Assembly (NCBI GenBank): GCA_963769585.1
Contig: CAVYMJ010000006.1
Coordinates: forward strand, 62,001 to 126,000
Length of the DNA stretch: 64,000 nucleotides
Reading direction: 5' to 3'
From: SSC3 sp963769585
Lineage (GTDB): Bacteria; Actinomycetota; Actinomycetes; Propionibacteriales; Nocardioidaceae
Shown piece after piece: positions 17,751 through 27,262 of this stretch. The position numbers were made by a program, and so were the translations under genes. Under the pieces are notes generated by a model. That model saw nothing but the letters and a program-made list of their open reading frames with translations, was not told where the DNA came from and did no database searches. The stretch's first letter is position 1. Each line of letters starts with the position of its first letter.

Positions 17751-18853
17751 TCAGTTCACGGTCCAGGTGTCGCCGCCGTTGAGCAGGCTGGTGAGTGCCA
17801 GTGTGGTCGTGCCTGGGTCGGGTCGGGGGTGTCTTGGGTGAGCTGGTCGCGGGCGAGGTCGTCGTAGGTGGGTTTCTCCACGGCGCGGAAGATGCCGATG
17901 GGGGCGCGGTGGATGTAGCCGGCGTCGGTGAGGCGGGACAGGGCGAAGGCGGTGGTGGGGTCGGTGGCGTGGGCGTCGTGGACCAGGAGGTCGTCGGGGT
18001 GGACGTCGGTGGCTTCGACGGCGAAGACCTGGCCGGTGTCTTTGTCGCGGACGATGCCGTACTGGCCTTTGTCGTCGGTGTCGGGTCGTGGGGTGCCGAA
18101 GCGGATCTGTTGGCCGTGGACCAGGGGGATGATGGCGTCGGTCTTGGTCTGGTTGTCCTTGACGGCGTCGAAGGCGCCGTCGTTGAAGATGGGGCAGTTC
18201 TGGTAGATCTCGACCAGGGCGGTGCCGCGGTGGGTGGCGGCGGCGGTGAGGACTTCGGTGAGGTGTTTGCGGTCGGAGTCGATGGTGCGGGCTACGAAGG
18301 TGGCTTCGGCGCCCAGGGCCAGGGAGATGGGGTTGAAGGGGTTGTCCAGGGAGCCCATCGGGGTGGACTTGGTGACCTTGCCGATCTCGCTGGTGGGGGA
18401 GTACTGGCCTTTGGTGAGGCCGTAGATGCGGTTGTTGAACAGCAGGATCTTCAGGTTCACGTTGCGGCGCAGGGCGTGGATGAGGTGGTTCCCGCCGATG
18501 GAGAGGGCGTCGCCGTCTCCGGTGACGACCCAGACCGAGAGGTCGGAGCGGGCGGTGGCCAGGCCGGTGGCGATGGCGGGGGCGCGGCCGTGGATGGAGT
18601 GCATGCCGTAGGTGTCGAGGTAGTAGGGGAACCGTGAGCTGCAGCCGATGCCGGAGACGAACACGATGTTCTCGCGTTTGAGGCCCAGGGTGGGCAGGAA
18701 CGACTGGACCGCGGAGAGCACCGCGTAGTCGCCGCAGCCGGGGCACCAGCGGACCTCCTGGTCGGAGGTGAACTCCTTCTTGGTGCCCGGTGTCTGGGCG
18801 ACCGGGACCCCGGCCAGGCCGGGCAGCCCCAGGTCGACACTCTCGGTCGTCAT
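17751..18853 (-). CDS. korB: 2-oxoacid:ferredoxin oxidoreductase beta subunit, frameshifted near 3' end
   Basis: TPP-binding subunit that, with KorA, decarboxylates 2-oxoglutarate or a related 2-oxoacid to acyl-CoA with ferredoxin reduction. It shows EVRWCPGCGDYAVL, GIGCSSRFPYYLDTYGMHSIHGR and the TPP motif GDGDALSIGGNHLIHALRRN. In the main frame the last ~28 residues are unlike KorB and end at 17756. The expected ending, SLLNGGDTWTV, is in the next frame and ends at 17751, so one base is missing near 17815-17820. Effect on activity is uncertain. Confidence 0.85.
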
Positions 18854-20724
18854 CGGACCGTCTCGCTAGCGGTGAGCCCAAGATGGCTGATGATCACGTC
18901 GAAGAGCTCCTCGGCACCGAAGGGCATGCCCCGGACGGTGGTGTAGGGGGTGGCGTCGACCAGGTACTTGGCGCGCAGCAGCAGGGAGAGCTGGCCGAGG
19001 TTCATCTCCGGGACGATCACGTGGTCGTAGGAGCGCAACAGGTCGCCGAGGTTCGCCGGGAACGGGTTGAGGTGGCGCAGGTGCACCTGGGCGATGTCAT
19101 GCCCCGCCGCGCGGACCCTACGGCAAGCGGCACCGATCGGACCGTACGTCGAGCCCCAGCCGACGACCACGGTGCGGGCCCGCCCGGACGGGTCGTCGGC
19201 GACGGCAGGCGGGATGCTGGCCGCAATGCGGTCGATCTTGGCCTGGCGCGTCCGCACCATCAGGTCGTGGTTGGCCGGGTCGTAGGAGATCTCCCCGGTC
19301 TTGTCCTGCTTCTCGATGCCGCCGATCCGGTGCTCCAGTCCCGCGACTCCCGGGGGCGCCCAGGGGCGGGCCAACGTCTCGGGGTCACGCAGGTAGGGCA
19401 GGAAGCTCTCGGCGTCATTGGGCCCGGTCGCGAAGTCGGGGTCGATGCGCGGCAGGTCGGCGACCTCGGGGATGCGCCAGGGCTCGGAGCCGTTGGCCAG
19501 GTAGCCGTCGGACAACAGCATCACCGGCGTGCGGTAGGTGACCGCGATCCGCGCGGCCTCCAAGGCCGCATCGAAGCAGTCCACCGGGGATCGCGGCGCG
19601 ACCACCGCAAGAGGTGCCTCGCCGTTGCGGCCGAACATCGCCTGCAGCAGGTCGGCCTGCTCGGTCTTGGTAGGCAGGCCGGTCGAGGGTCCGCCACGCT
19701 GCACGTCGACCACGACCAGCGGCAGCTCGAGCATCACTGCCAGGCCGATCGTCTCGGCCTTGAGGGCAACACCTGGGCCTGACGTCGTGGTCACACCGAG
19801 CGCCCCGCCGTACGACGCCCCCAGCGCCGCGCCGATCGCGGCGATCTCGTCCTCGGCCTGGAAGGTCGTCACGCCGAAACGCTTGTGCTTGGACAGCTCG
19901 TGCAGGATGTCGGAAGCCGGCGTGATCGGGTAGGCGCCCAGGAAGACCGGGAGCCCGCTCACCTGTCCCGCGGCGACCAGTCCGTAGGAGAGCGCGAGGT
20001 TCCCGGTGATGTTGCGATAGGTCCCCGGCCTCGTCCGGGCCGGCTTGACCTCGTAGCGGACCGCGAACGCCTCCGTCGTCTCACCGAAGTTCCAGCCGGT
20101 CCTCAACGCGGTGACGTTGGCGTCACGGATGTCGGGGACCTTGGCGAACTTCGTGTTCAGGTGTGCCACCGTCCGGTCGGTCGGCCGGCCGTACATCCAC
20201 GACAACAACCCCAACGCGAACATGTTCTTCGCCCGCGCCGCGTCCTTGCGCGACAGCCCGAACTCCTTGACCGCCTCCACGGTGATCCCCGTCATGTCGA
20301 CCGCGTGGACGTTGAAGCTCGCCAGTGACTCGTCCTCCAGAGGACTCGACACATAGCCGGCCTTGGTCAGGTTACGGGGCGTGAAGTCATGGGTGTCCAC
20401 GATGACCGTCGCCCCCGCCCGCAGTTCGCCCACGTTCGCCTTCAGCGCCGCGGGGTTCATCGCTACCAGGACGTCAGGCCGGTCACCCGGCGTCAGAATG
20501 TCGAAGTTCGCGAAATGCACCTGGAACGAAGAGACTCCCGGCAAGGTGCCCTGCGGTGCCCGGATCTCGGCGGGGAAGTTCGGCAAGGTCGACAGGTCGT
20601 TGCCGAAGACGGCGGTCTCGGAGGTGAACTGGTCGCCGGTCAGCTGCATGCCGTCACCGGAGTCACCCGCGAACCGGATGATCACCCGGTCGAGCTCGCG
20701 GACAGTGGTCTCGGTGACGGTCAT
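18850..20724 (-). CDS. korA: 2-oxoacid:ferredoxin oxidoreductase alpha subunit
   Basis: 624 aa. The order is gamma domain (RFAGDSGDGMQLTGDQFTSE, AEIRAPQGTLPGVSSFQVHFA) then alpha domain (GAYPITPASDILHELSKH, FQAEDEIAAIGAALGASYGG, TTTSGPGVALKAETIGLA), the actinobacterial KorA fusion. Partner of KorB, which starts by a 4-nt overlap. Its own start overlaps the ferredoxin-reductase stop. Together they would reduce low-potential ferredoxin, such as those encoded at 26935 and 30230. Confidence 0.92.
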   Translation of the reverse strand: MTVTETTVRELDRVIIRFAGDSGDGMQLTGDQFTSETAVFGNDLSTLPNFPAEIRAPQGTLPGVSSFQVHFANFDILTPGDRPDVLVAMNPAALKANVGELRAGATVIVDTHDFTPRNLTKAGYVSSPLEDESLASFNVHAVDMTGITVEAVKEFGLSRKDAARAKNMFALGLLSWMYGRPTDRTVAHLNTKFAKVPDIRDANVTALRTGWNFGETTEAFAVRYEVKPARTRPGTYRNITGNLALSYGLVAAGQVSGLPVFLGAYPITPASDILHELSKHKRFGVTTFQAEDEIAAIGAALGASYGGALGVTTTSGPGVALKAETIGLAVMLELPLVVVDVQRGGPSTGLPTKTEQADLLQAMFGRNGEAPLAVVAPRSPVDCFDAALEAARIAVTYRTPVMLLSDGYLANGSEPWRIPEVADLPRIDPDFATGPNDAESFLPYLRDPETLARPWAPPGVAGLEHRIGGIEKQDKTGEISYDPANHDLMVRTRQAKIDRIAASIPPAVADDPSGRARTVVVGWGSTYGPIGAACRRVRAAGHDIAQVHLRHLNPFPANLGDLLRSYDHVIVPEMNLGQLSLLLRAKYLVDATPYTTVRGMPFGAEELFDVIISHLGLTASETVR

Positions 20725-21944
20725 GGTGCGATCTCCTGGACCTGCGCTGCTGGTGCAGCCTCGATGATCTGGGTGCGGTAGTCGAGCATCTTCTTCGCCA
20801 TCCCGAAGAGCACGATGCCGACCAGCGCGCCGTCGCGGTGGAAGCCCACCGCAGCCTCCTCGTGGAGCTGGCCCTCGAGCACCCGTACGTCGTCCAGGCC
20901 GAGTGCCGGCATGCCGAACGACTGGATCCGGGTGCCGTACTGGTCGCTCCAGAACGACGGCAACGGCGAGAACGCCGGAGCGTCGGCCGGACTGGCGCCG
21001 AGAGCCCGCAGCAGGCTGCGCGCCGCGTGCGCGGCCGTGTCGGTCGGCATGGTCCAGTGCTCGATGCGGTACGCGGTCGAGCCGAACATTGAGTACGGGA
21101 AGCGCGCCACGTCTCCGAGGGCGACCACATCGGCCACCGGCCCGGCGTCGGTCACCGGGTGCAGATCGCCGTCACACAATACGCCGTTGGACAGGTCAAG
21201 GCCTTGGCCCAGCAGCCAGTCCGTGTTGGCTACCGACCCAACCGCTTCGACGACCACGTCGGCCTCCAGGGCGGTCCCGTCGTCCAGGAGCACGCTCAGG
21301 ACGCCGGAGCCCTGGTCGATGGCAGTGACGGTTCGTCCGAGGCGGAAGGCGACTCCGTGAGCCTCGTGGCGCCGCTGGACCTCGGAGCCGACGAGGGTGC
21401 CGGCGGGGCCTTCGAGGGGGGTGGTGAACGGCTCGACGACGGTGACCGAGCAGCCGAGCCCCGAGGCGGCAGCCGCGACCTCACAGCCGATGAAGCCTCC
21501 GCCGATGACGACCACTCTGGCTCCTGGGGTCAGCAGCGGATGCAAAGCCTGGGCGTCTTGGATCGTGCGGATCGCGTGCCGCTGCGACAGCGGCGCTTCC
21601 AGGCTCAGGCGCCGAGAGCGGACGCCTGTGGCGACGACGAGGCCGTCGTAGCTCAGGAGTGACCCGTCGTCGACGGTCAGGCTGTGCTCGGCGAGGTCGG
21701 CACGGACGACGCGTGAGCCCAGTCGCCACTCGACGTCGTCGGTAGACGCGCGTTGCCGGAAGGTCAGGATGGCAGGGTCGACTCCATCACGCAGGGCGCT
21801 CTTGGTCAGCGGGGGCCGGTTGTACGGCGGGTGGACCTCCTCGCCGATCACCAGGATCGGCTCGCTCCAGCCCTGCGCGCGTAGCTGCTCGCACGCTCGG
21901 AGGCCGGCCAGTCCTGCACCGACGACCACAATCTTCCTGCTCAC
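20721..21944 (-). CDS. NAD(P)H:ferredoxin reductase, FAD-dependent
   Basis: 407 aa, putidaredoxin-reductase/ThcD family. There is an FAD loop VVVGAGLAGLRACEQLRAQGW at the start, an NAD(P) loop VVIGGGFIGCEVAAAASGLG in the middle, the ALGDVARF FAD motif and a C-terminal reductase domain with EHWTMPTDTAAHAA. It likely passes electrons from NAD(P)H to a ferredoxin that serves the P450s at 28.9 and 36.2 kb. First gene of a minus-strand operon with korA and korB. Confidence 0.85.
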   Translation of the reverse strand: MSRKIVVVGAGLAGLRACEQLRAQGWSEPILVIGEEVHPPYNRPPLTKSALRDGVDPAILTFRQRASTDDVEWRLGSRVVRADLAEHSLTVDDGSLLSYDGLVVATGVRSRRLSLEAPLSQRHAIRTIQDAQALHPLLTPGARVVVIGGGFIGCEVAAAASGLGCSVTVVEPFTTPLEGPAGTLVGSEVQRRHEAHGVAFRLGRTVTAIDQGSGVLSVLLDDGTALEADVVVEAVGSVANTDWLLGQGLDLSNGVLCDGDLHPVTDAGPVADVVALGDVARFPYSMFGSTAYRIEHWTMPTDTAAHAARSLLRALGASPADAPAFSPLPSFWSDQYGTRIQSFGMPALGLDDVRVLEGQLHEEAAVGFHRDGALVGIVLFGMAKKMLDYRTQIIEAAPAAQVQEIAP

Positions 21945-21966
21945 CTGGGGCCTCCCACTGGCATTC

Positions 21967-21974
21967 TATGCATA
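21967..21974. promoter_or_regulatory. AT-rich palindrome in divergent promoter (reductase / npdG)
   Basis: TATGCATA inside ATTCTATGCATATGATTAT, in a 74-nt divergent gap whose flanks are GC-rich. It resembles the ATGCAT site at 36161. Confidence 0.4.
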
Positions 21975-22018
21975 TGATTATCCTCAGTTAAGTGATCAAT
22001 GCAAGCGGAGGTCAACAG

Positions 22019-22693
22019 ATGAGCGAGCCAGTGCAGGACCAGGGGCTGCCCGAGGGCACCGTCGTCGGCATCATCGGCGGCACCGGACCGCAGGGCCGGG
22101 GGCTCGCCAAGCGGTTCGCTGCGGGCGGGGTCACGGTCGTGATCGGTTCGCGGTCAGCCGAGCGGGCCGAGGCCGCCGCTGCCGAGCTCGGGGCAGGGGT
22201 TCGCGGTGCGAGCAACGAGCGGTGTGCCGAGTCGGCCGATGTCGTCGTGGTCGCCGTGCCGTGGGACGGGCACCGCGACCAGCTCGAGTCCCTGGCCAAG
22301 TCCCTTGCGGGCAAGATCGTCGTCGACTGCGTGAACCCGCTCGCCTTCGACAAGCAGGGACCCTATGCCCCTAGGGTCCCCGAGGGCAGCGCTGCGGAGC
22401 AGGCCAGCGTGCTGCTGCCGGACGCGACGGTCGTCGCGGCGTTCCATCACCTCTCGGCCATCACGTTGCTCGATGAAGAGGTGGCCGACGTCGCCGCGGA
22501 CGTCCTCGTGCTGGGCGACGACCGCGAGGCCACCGACCTGGTTCAGGCGCTCGCCGGCCGGATCGCCGGCTGTCGGGGCATCTACGCGGGCCGGCTGCGA
22601 AACGCGGCGCAGGTGGAGGCTCTGACTGCCAACCTGATCGCCATGAACAAGCGCTACAAGGCGCACGCGTCCGTGCGTGTCACCGGTCTGTGA
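22019..22693 (+). CDS. npdG: F420-dependent NADP reductase (NADPH:F420 reductase)
   Basis: 224 aa Rossmann protein that transfers hydride between NADPH and coenzyme F420. GIIGGTGPQGRGLAKRFAAGGV at the start is the NADP loop and GSRSAERAEAAAAEL follows. VVVAVPWDGHRDQLESLA, DCVNPLAFDKQGP and AAFHHLSAITLLDE are typical of the NpdG family. ATG 22019 follows GGAGG. It is four nt upstream of fbiC, giving one operon that both makes an F420 precursor and reduces F420. Confidence 0.9.
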   Translation: MSEPVQDQGLPEGTVVGIIGGTGPQGRGLAKRFAAGGVTVVIGSRSAERAEAAAAELGAGVRGASNERCAESADVVVVAVPWDGHRDQLESLAKSLAGKIVVDCVNPLAFDKQGPYAPRVPEGSAAEQASVLLPDATVVAAFHHLSAITLLDEEVADVAADVLVLGDDREATDLVQALAGRIAGCRGIYAGRLRNAAQVEALTANLIAMNKRYKAHASVRVTGL

Positions 22694-22697
22694 TGCG

Positions 22698-25238
22698 ATG
22701 AGCCAGCCCACACCACGGGAGATCACGCGGGCCGTGGCCCGGGCGTCCGCGTCCAAGAGCCTGGACCTGCCCGAGGCCACCGTGCTGCTAAGCGCACGGG
22801 GCGACGCCCTTGGCGATCTGATGGGTGCTGCCGCACGAGTCCGGGACGCCGGGTTGGAGGCGGTTCACCGCCCGAGGACAGTCACCTACAGCCGCAAGGT
22901 GTTCGTGCCCCTGACCCGACTGTGCCGCGACCGCTGCCACTACTGCACGTTCGCGACCACCCCGCACCGGGTGCCGGCCGCCTTCCTCTCCCCGGACGAG
23001 GTACTACAGATCGCCCGTGACGGTGCTGCACTGGGTTGCAAGGAGGCACTGTTCACCCTCGGGGACAGGCCGGAGGCGCGTTGGCCCCAGGCGCGGGAGT
23101 GGCTCGCTGCAGCGGGGTACGACTCGACGCTGGAGTACGTCCGGGCAATGGCAATCCGGGTTCTCGAGGAGACGGGACTGCTGCCACACCTGAACCCCGG
23201 GGTGATGTCGTGGCAGGAGATGGCACGGCTCAAGCCCGTTGCCCCGTCGATGGGCATGATGCTCGAGACGACCTCGACGCGGCTGTTCGTCGAGCCGGGC
23301 GAAGCGCATTTCGGAAGCCCCGACAAGGACCCTGCGGTCCGACTGCGGGTGATCGAGGATGCCGGTCGGCTCAACGTCCCCTTCACCACGGGCATCCTCG
23401 TGGGCATCGGTGAGACGCCACGCGAGCGAGCCGAGAGCATCTTCGCCCTGCGTGCCCAAGCGCGGGCCTACGGCGCTGTGCAGGAGGTGATCGTGCAGAA
23501 CTTCCTGGCCAAGCCGGATACCGCGATGCGGACCGCACCCGATGCGGACAGCGAGGAGCACCTCGCCGCGATCGCGGTCACGCGCCTACTCCTGGGGCCG
23601 TCGATGCGGGTCCAGGCACCGCCGAACCTGGTCGACCTCGAGCAGTGCACCCGGCTCCTGGACGCCGGGGTCGATGACTTCGGAGGCATCAGCCCGTTGA
23701 CGCCTGACCACGTCAACCCCGAGCGACCGTGGCCACAGATCGCCGACCTGACCGTCGCCTGCCGCGCGCACGGCTTCGAGCTCACCGAACGGTTGACCGT
23801 CCATCCGCCGTACCTTCGCGAGCCTTGGCTCGACCCCCGTGTCGCACCGCATGTTTCGGCCCTGGCGGACGATCGTGGCCTGGCCCGGGTCGATGCCCGC
23901 CCCGCCGGGCTGCCTTGGCAGGAGCCGGACGGTGGATCCCACCAGGGCTGGCTGTCGCAGGGGCGCACCGAGCTTCACGTCGAGGTCGACACCCTCGGCC
24001 GTAGCGCCGAGACCCGCTCCGACTTCGAGGACGTGTACGGCGACTGGGGTGTGCTGCGCGAGCGCGTGCACGCCCCGAACCCGGGACTGCGGCTCGCACC
24101 TCTTCCTGCTGAGGTGCGGGCCGCACTGGCTCAGGCGGAGTCCCGCCCGGCCGCGCTGACCGAAGACCAGGCTCTGGTCCTGATGACCGCGGAGGGCCCC
24201 GCGCTCGACGAGCTGTGCCGAATTGCTGACGACCTCAGACGCGAGGTGGTGGGCGACGACGTGACCTACGTGGTCAACCGCAACATCAACTTCACCAACG
24301 TCTGCTACGTCGGCTGCCGATTCTGCGCGTTCGCCCAGCGCCGTACCGACGCCGATGCGTACACGCTGTCACTCGACGAGATCGGGACACGGGCTGTCGA
24401 AGCGGTCTCGGTCGGCGCGACCGAGGTCTGCATGCAGGGCGGCATCCACCCCGACCTGCCGGGCACGGCGTACTTCGACATCGCCGCGGAGGTCAAGCGG
24501 AGTGCGCCGACGCTCCACGTGCATGCGTTCAGCCCGATGGAGGTGATGAACGGCGTGACCCGCACCGGACTGTCACTGCGGGACTTCCTGATCAGGGCCA
24601 AGGAATCCGGAGTCGACTCCCTGCCCGGAACCGCGGCGGAGATCCTCGACGACGACATCCGCTGGGTGCTGACCAAGGGCAAGCTCCCGGCAGCCGAGTG
24701 GCTGAAGGTCATCCGCACGGCCCACGAGATCGGGCTCCCGACGACGTCGACGATGATGTACGGCCACGTCGACCATCCGGGTCACTGGGTGGCTCACTTG
24801 CGCACGCTGGCCGATCTGCAGCGCGAGACGGGCGGCTTCACCGAGTTCGTGCCATTGCCGTTCGTGCACCAGAGTTCGCCGATCTACCTGGCAGGCGTCG
24901 CGCGGCCCGGCCCGACCGTCCGCGACAACAGGGCGGTGCACGCGATGGCACGCGTGATGCTGCACGGCCTCATCGACAACATCCAGTGCTCCTGGGTCAA
25001 GCTCGGGCCGGACGTGTGCACGCAGGTGCTTCAGGGCGGCGTGAACGACCTTGGGGGCACGCTGATGGAGGAGACCATCAGTCGGATGGCCGGCTCGACC
25101 AACGGCTCCCGTAAGTCGGTCCTCGAGCTCGAGAACATGGCCGCCCTCGGCGGACGGCCAGCACGAGAACGCACCACCCTGTACGGCAAGCCCCCTGAGA
25201 AGACCCCCCAACCCGAACAGCAAAGGAGTGCCCTGTGA
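22698..25238 (+). CDS. fbiC: FO synthase, bifunctional CofG-CofH fusion
   Basis: 846 aa. Makes 7,8-didemethyl-8-hydroxy-5-deazariboflavin, the chromophore of F420, from tyrosine and 5-amino-6-ribitylaminouracil. It has two radical-SAM halves: N-terminal CofG with CRDRCHYCTF (CX3CX2C) and C-terminal CofH with CYVGCRFCAFAQR. The linker around residues 440-480 joins them. Start at ATG 22698 (GTG 22677 in frame is possible; neither has a strong ribosome site), with likely coupling to npdG. It is followed by a flavoprotein gene overlapping by 4 nt. Confidence 0.95.
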   Translation: MSQPTPREITRAVARASASKSLDLPEATVLLSARGDALGDLMGAAARVRDAGLEAVHRPRTVTYSRKVFVPLTRLCRDRCHYCTFATTPHRVPAAFLSPDEVLQIARDGAALGCKEALFTLGDRPEARWPQAREWLAAAGYDSTLEYVRAMAIRVLEETGLLPHLNPGVMSWQEMARLKPVAPSMGMMLETTSTRLFVEPGEAHFGSPDKDPAVRLRVIEDAGRLNVPFTTGILVGIGETPRERAESIFALRAQARAYGAVQEVIVQNFLAKPDTAMRTAPDADSEEHLAAIAVTRLLLGPSMRVQAPPNLVDLEQCTRLLDAGVDDFGGISPLTPDHVNPERPWPQIADLTVACRAHGFELTERLTVHPPYLREPWLDPRVAPHVSALADDRGLARVDARPAGLPWQEPDGGSHQGWLSQGRTELHVEVDTLGRSAETRSDFEDVYGDWGVLRERVHAPNPGLRLAPLPAEVRAALAQAESRPAALTEDQALVLMTAEGPALDELCRIADDLRREVVGDDVTYVVNRNINFTNVCYVGCRFCAFAQRRTDADAYTLSLDEIGTRAVEAVSVGATEVCMQGGIHPDLPGTAYFDIAAEVKRSAPTLHVHAFSPMEVMNGVTRTGLSLRDFLIRAKESGVDSLPGTAAEILDDDIRWVLTKGKLPAAEWLKVIRTAHEIGLPTTSTMMYGHVDHPGHWVAHLRTLADLQRETGGFTEFVPLPFVHQSSPIYLAGVARPGPTVRDNRAVHAMARVMLHGLIDNIQCSWVKLGPDVCTQVLQGGVNDLGGTLMEETISRMAGSTNGSRKSVLELENMAALGGRPARERTTLYGKPPEKTPQPEQQRSAL

Positions 25239-26935
25239 GCACGTCTCCCGAGAACACCCCCGTCATCGTCGTGGGAGCCGGACTCTCCGGTCTCGCCACG
25301 GCGCTGGGGGTGGCACTCCAAGGTCGCGAGGCCGTCGTCCTCGAAGCGGCCGACCTGGTCGGGGGCGCTGCAGCCTACTCCGGGGGTCAGGTGTGGGTCG
25401 GTGCCAACCACGCCGCAGCGCGCCAAGGCATCGAGGACTCCCTCGAGGAGGCCGAGAAGTACGTCAGAGCCATCGCACACGACTACCCGGAGGTGCTCGA
25501 CGAGGTCGCGATGAAGCGGTGGCTGACGACGTCGCCGGCGGCGATGGAGCACTGGGAGCAGGTCGGGGCGATCCGCTGGACCGTCATCCCGGGCCTCGCC
25601 GACTACCACAACGAGTGCGAGGGAGCAGCGCCCGCGGGCCGCTACCTGACCAACGAGCTCGTCGACGGCAGCATCCTCGGCGAATGGCGCGGACTGCTCC
25701 GCGTCAGCCCCTACTTCCCGGTCGGTACGACGTACGCGGACATGTTCGTGAAGGGCCGCCGGCTCACCTACGTCGACGACAACGACTCCGGGTCCGAGCA
25801 CGCAGGCGTCCAGGCCTTCGGGATCGTCGAGAGTCGGGAGGAGACCGGGGCTGAGGTGGAGGGCGACCCGCTGACCTTCGGCACCGGTGTCGTCGCCAGC
25901 TTCCTCGCCCGGGTCCTGAAGGAGGAACGGATCGACATCCGGATCTCCCACCGAGTGGTCGAGCTGCTCACCGACGAGACCGGCGCCGTCGTCGGCGTAC
26001 GCGCGGAGGGTCCGGACGGTCCGGTGGACCTGCACGGCCCCGTGGTCCTGGCGACCAGCACCTACGACTGGGACCCGGAGCTCGTCCAGGAGCTGACCGG
26101 GCTCGGGCCCGACGACTTCGGCAGCGTCGCACCGAACAGCATCCGAGGAGACGGGATCAAGCTCGCGCGATCCGTCGGCGGCGCGGTCGCCAAGATCCCT
26201 GCAAACAAGGTGCCGATGCTGCCCGGCTGGAGGTCCGCCATCGGTGAGGGCTATGCCTACGGCCCCGACTACGCGATGCCGCACTGCATGATCGTGGACA
26301 GCAGCGGCCGTCGTTACTGCGACGACTCCTACTGGGTCGACATCGTCGGCAAGACCATGCACCCCGATTCTCCGCACCTGCCGTTCTTCCTGATCTTCGA
26401 CGAGCAGCACCATCGCAAGTACGGCCTCGGCATCACGCCGCCCGGCGGCGACTATCCCGAGGGCATGGTGACCTCGGCGGGGTCCCTCCAGGAACTGGGC
26501 GAGTCGCTGGGCATTGACGGTATCCAGCTCGAGGCGACCGCGGCCAAGTTCAGCGAGGCGGCGGCGCGCGGCGAGGACCCTGACTTCGGCCGAGGCAGTG
26601 TCGACTACGTAAAGCGTTTCGCCGGCGACCCGAGCAACGAGCCGAGCCCCGTCCTGGGACCGATTTCCGAAGCGCCCTTCCATGGTTTCCGGCTCCTCTT
26701 CGTGGGCACCGGCATCGGCTCCAGCGGGGTGCACATCGACAGCGAGGGCCGGGTGCTGTCCGAGTCGGGCAGCGCCGTACCAGGTCTGTACGCCGTCGGT
26801 TCGTGCGCCGCTCTGACCACGACCGGAAGCGGCTACAACAGTGGCTTTGCGCTTGGTCGCGGCCTCACCCTGGCCTACTTGGTGTCGCACGATCTGTGCG
26901 GCGATCCCGTCCCCGACCTCACCGGAGCCCGCTGA
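25235..26935 (+). CDS. FAD-dependent oxidoreductase, fumarate reductase/ketosteroid dehydrogenase-like
   Basis: 566 aa. The FAD loop VVGAGLSGLATALGVALQG is at the N-terminus, followed by LVGGAAAYSGGQVWVG. The C-terminal FAD motif has GLYAVGSCAALTTTGSGYNSGFALGRGLTLAYL. The domain order is that of succinate dehydrogenase/fumarate reductase flavoproteins and 3-ketosteroid dehydrogenases, which dehydrogenate C-C bonds next to a carbonyl. It overlaps fbiC (GTGA) and the 7Fe ferredoxin (ATGA), so ferredoxin is a likely partner. The substrate is unknown. Confidence 0.8.
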   Translation: MSTSPENTPVIVVGAGLSGLATALGVALQGREAVVLEAADLVGGAAAYSGGQVWVGANHAAARQGIEDSLEEAEKYVRAIAHDYPEVLDEVAMKRWLTTSPAAMEHWEQVGAIRWTVIPGLADYHNECEGAAPAGRYLTNELVDGSILGEWRGLLRVSPYFPVGTTYADMFVKGRRLTYVDDNDSGSEHAGVQAFGIVESREETGAEVEGDPLTFGTGVVASFLARVLKEERIDIRISHRVVELLTDETGAVVGVRAEGPDGPVDLHGPVVLATSTYDWDPELVQELTGLGPDDFGSVAPNSIRGDGIKLARSVGGAVAKIPANKVPMLPGWRSAIGEGYAYGPDYAMPHCMIVDSSGRRYCDDSYWVDIVGKTMHPDSPHLPFFLIFDEQHHRKYGLGITPPGGDYPEGMVTSAGSLQELGESLGIDGIQLEATAAKFSEAAARGEDPDFGRGSVDYVKRFAGDPSNEPSPVLGPISEAPFHGFRLLFVGTGIGSSGVHIDSEGRVLSESGSAVPGLYAVGSCAALTTTGSGYNSGFALGRGLTLAYLVSHDLCGDPVPDLTGAR

Positions 26936-27261
26936 TGACCTATGTGATCTCGCAACCCTGCGTTGACCTGAAGGACCGCGCCTGCGTCGACGAGTGCCCT
27001 GTCGACTGCATCTACGAAGGCAACCGGATGCTCTACATCCATCCGGAGGAGTGTGTGGACTGCGGTGCCTGCGAGCCGGTCTGCCCGGTCGAGGCGATCA
27101 CCTACGAGGACGACACACCTGAGCAGTGGAAGGCCTTCTACGACGCCAACGTGCAGTTCTTCGACGACCTCGGGTCGCCCGGGGGCGCCGCGAAGCTGGG
27201 TTTGATCGACAAGGACCACCCGCTCGTTGCGGCGCTGCCACCGCAAGAGCACGAGGAGTGA
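26935..27261 (+). CDS. fdxA: 7Fe ferredoxin (3Fe-4S/4Fe-4S)
   Basis: 108 aa FdxA-type ferredoxin: MTYVISQPCVDLKDRACVDECPVDCIY, then PEECVDCGACEPVCPVEAI and the usual C-terminal extension (WKAFYDANVQFFDDLGSPGGAAKLG). Full length for the family. It overlaps the upstream flavoprotein by 1-4 nt. It could carry electrons for that flavoprotein, KorAB or the P450s. Confidence 0.93.
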   Translation: MTYVISQPCVDLKDRACVDECPVDCIYEGNRMLYIHPEECVDCGACEPVCPVEAITYEDDTPEQWKAFYDANVQFFDDLGSPGGAAKLGLIDKDHPLVAALPPQEHEE

Positions 27262-27262
27262 C

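Noticed and set aside
17795..18637. Gly/Val-rich plus-strand open frame opposite korB
   Set aside because: Composition is the mirror of extreme GC3 codon use in korB; no motif.
25031..26890. 619-codon open frame on the minus strand
   Set aside because: Antisense shadow of the flavoprotein gene at 25235; no ribosome site or family resemblance, low-complexity GC-driven composition.
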